A DNA stretch of 5,854 nucleotides, from the NCBI GenBank assembly GCA_017646305.1, contig JAGCMR010000281.1, positions 1 to 5,854 of the forward strand. Reading direction: 5' to 3'. Under the pieces are notes generated by a model. The model saw only the letters and a program-made list of their open reading frames with translations. It was not told the DNA's origin and searched no databases. The DNA comes from Spirochaetaceae bacterium (lineage in GTDB: Bacteria; Spirochaetota; Spirochaetia; Treponematales; Treponemataceae). The position numbers were made by a program, and so were the translations under genes. This document shows positions 5,569-5,854 of this stretch, piece after piece. The first letter of the stretch is position 1, and every line of letters starts with the position of its first letter.

Positions 5569-5574
5569 ATTATA
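5569..5574 (-). promoter_or_regulatory. Perfect -10 hexamer for the lipoprotein/paralog pair
   Basis: TATAAT on the minus strand (5574-5569) lies about 50 nt before the ATG at 5517, followed by a run of nine As (5563-5555) in the predicted leader. The -35 region at 17-nt spacing is poor (about 5597-5592, TTTTCT), so an activator may be needed, or the hexamer may be chance in AT-rich DNA. Confidence 0.45.
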
Positions 5575-5604
5575 AAAGTTAGTTGGCTTTAAGAAAAACC
5601 ATGA

Positions 5605-5633
5605 GTTGACCCACTATTTTTATACAAGTCAAC
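5605..5633. promoter_or_regulatory. Inverted repeat GTTGAC-n17-GTCAAC, candidate operator
   Basis: GTTGAC (5605-5610) and GTCAAC (5628-5633) are perfect inverted half-sites with centres 23 bp apart, about two helical turns, in the divergent intergenic region between the response regulator and the paralog pair. The spacing suits a dimeric regulator on one DNA face. Six-base half-sites can arise by chance, so this is tentative. Confidence 0.35.
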
Positions 5634-5637
5634 ACTA

Positions 5638-5666
5638 GTCACAGGAAAGCTGTTCTGTGGTACACT
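5638..5666 (+). promoter_or_regulatory. Extended -10 promoter of the response regulator, with overlapping dyad
   Basis: A -35-like GTCACA (5638-5643, 4 of 6), a 17-nt spacer, and -10 TACACT (5661-5666, 4 of 6) preceded by TGG give an extended -10 form. The hexamer ends 6 nt before ATG 5673, so the predicted start site is the A of the start codon. A dyad CACAG-n10-CTGTG (5640-5659) covers the spacer and could be a repressor or autoregulation site. Confidence 0.45.
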
Positions 5667-5672
5667 GGCTTT

Positions 5673-5854
5673 ATGAACAAGATTATTCTAGTAGATGACC
5701 ATAAAATGCTCAGAAAGGGAGTGACAACCTATCTGTTGGAAAATTCTGACTGGACTGTTATAGGAGAAGCAGAAAGTCTAGCTGAGCTTGAACTATTGCT
5801 AAAACAACTGACTTTTTCAGAAGAAGACAAAATTGTTGCCGTGGTAGATTTGCA
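5673..5854 (+). CDS. Response regulator receiver domain, 3' end outside window
   Basis: Sixty complete codons from ATG 5673 to the window edge, with no stop. The protein begins MNKIILVDDHKMLRKGVTTY. Asp8 and Asp9 form the acidic pair, and the VVDL motif places the phospho-acceptor at Asp59, as in CheY-like receivers. The VDDHxxxRxG opening is typical of the NarL/FixJ (LuxR-type HTH) group, so a C-terminal DNA-binding domain is expected beyond the edge, but is not seen here. The segment SLAELELLLKQLTFSEEDK between helix 2 and strand 3 is slightly longer than in the shortest receivers. An in-frame TGA at 5607 bounds the frame and 5673 is the only ATG after it. There is no Shine-Dalgarno at usable distance. 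A sensor kinase partner would probably lie downstream or elsewhere. Confidence 0.9.
   Translation, partial: MNKIILVDDHKMLRKGVTTYLLENSDWTVIGEAESLAELELLLKQLTFSEEDKIVAVVDL

Noticed and set aside
5655..5672. CTG start for the response regulator 6 nt after AGGAAAG
   Set aside because: CTG starts are very rare and the receiver domain begins normally at ATG 5673; it would add residues before the first beta strand with no family support.

Overview
The window reads as part of a moderately AT-rich bacterial chromosome. Treponema-like spirochaetes are my best guess, because of the style of the small secreted and lipoprotein genes and a relaxed lipobox. No diagnostic marker gene is present, so this is a weak taxonomic inference. 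Almost everything lies on the minus strand; only the partial response regulator at the right edge is on the plus strand.

Layout from right to left in minus-strand transcription order. (1) A divergent intergenic region (5518-5672) separates a plus-strand response-regulator gene, cut by the window edge, from a tandem pair of small exported paralogs. One paralog (5191-5517) carries a lipobox-like cysteine and the other (4745-5098) does not. (2) A GC-rich, hairpin-rich spacer (4598-4744) leads into a PD-(D/E)XK nuclease-like gene whose true start is set by a strong Shine-Dalgarno sequence at 4606-4611 (CDS 3335-4597). (3) A three-gene operon-like cluster follows: a double zinc-ribbon membrane protein (2558-3268), an SPFH/band-7 protein with a C-terminal GYF_2-like domain and a (PPV)8 tail (1083-2546), and a four-helix small membrane protein (668-1015). 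It is closed by a clear intrinsic terminator (607-642). (4) A separate secreted-protein gene starts at 476 and runs off the left edge.

The three-gene cluster is the main functional unit. It resembles the membrane-partner part of YdjGHI/Psp-type envelope-stress modules, where zinc-ribbon membrane proteins accompany an SPFH protein, but no PspA homologue is visible here. The SPFH protein has a GYF_2-like domain where many relatives have a zinc ribbon, and that domain is flanked by proline-rich segments of the general type GYF domains bind.

A second notable pattern is that the two genes without a Shine-Dalgarno (the left secreted-protein gene and the right response regulator) each have an extended -10 promoter (TGn plus hexamer) ending exactly 6 nt before the ATG. 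This predicts leaderless mRNAs, in contrast to the strong AGGAG-type sites in front of the other genes.
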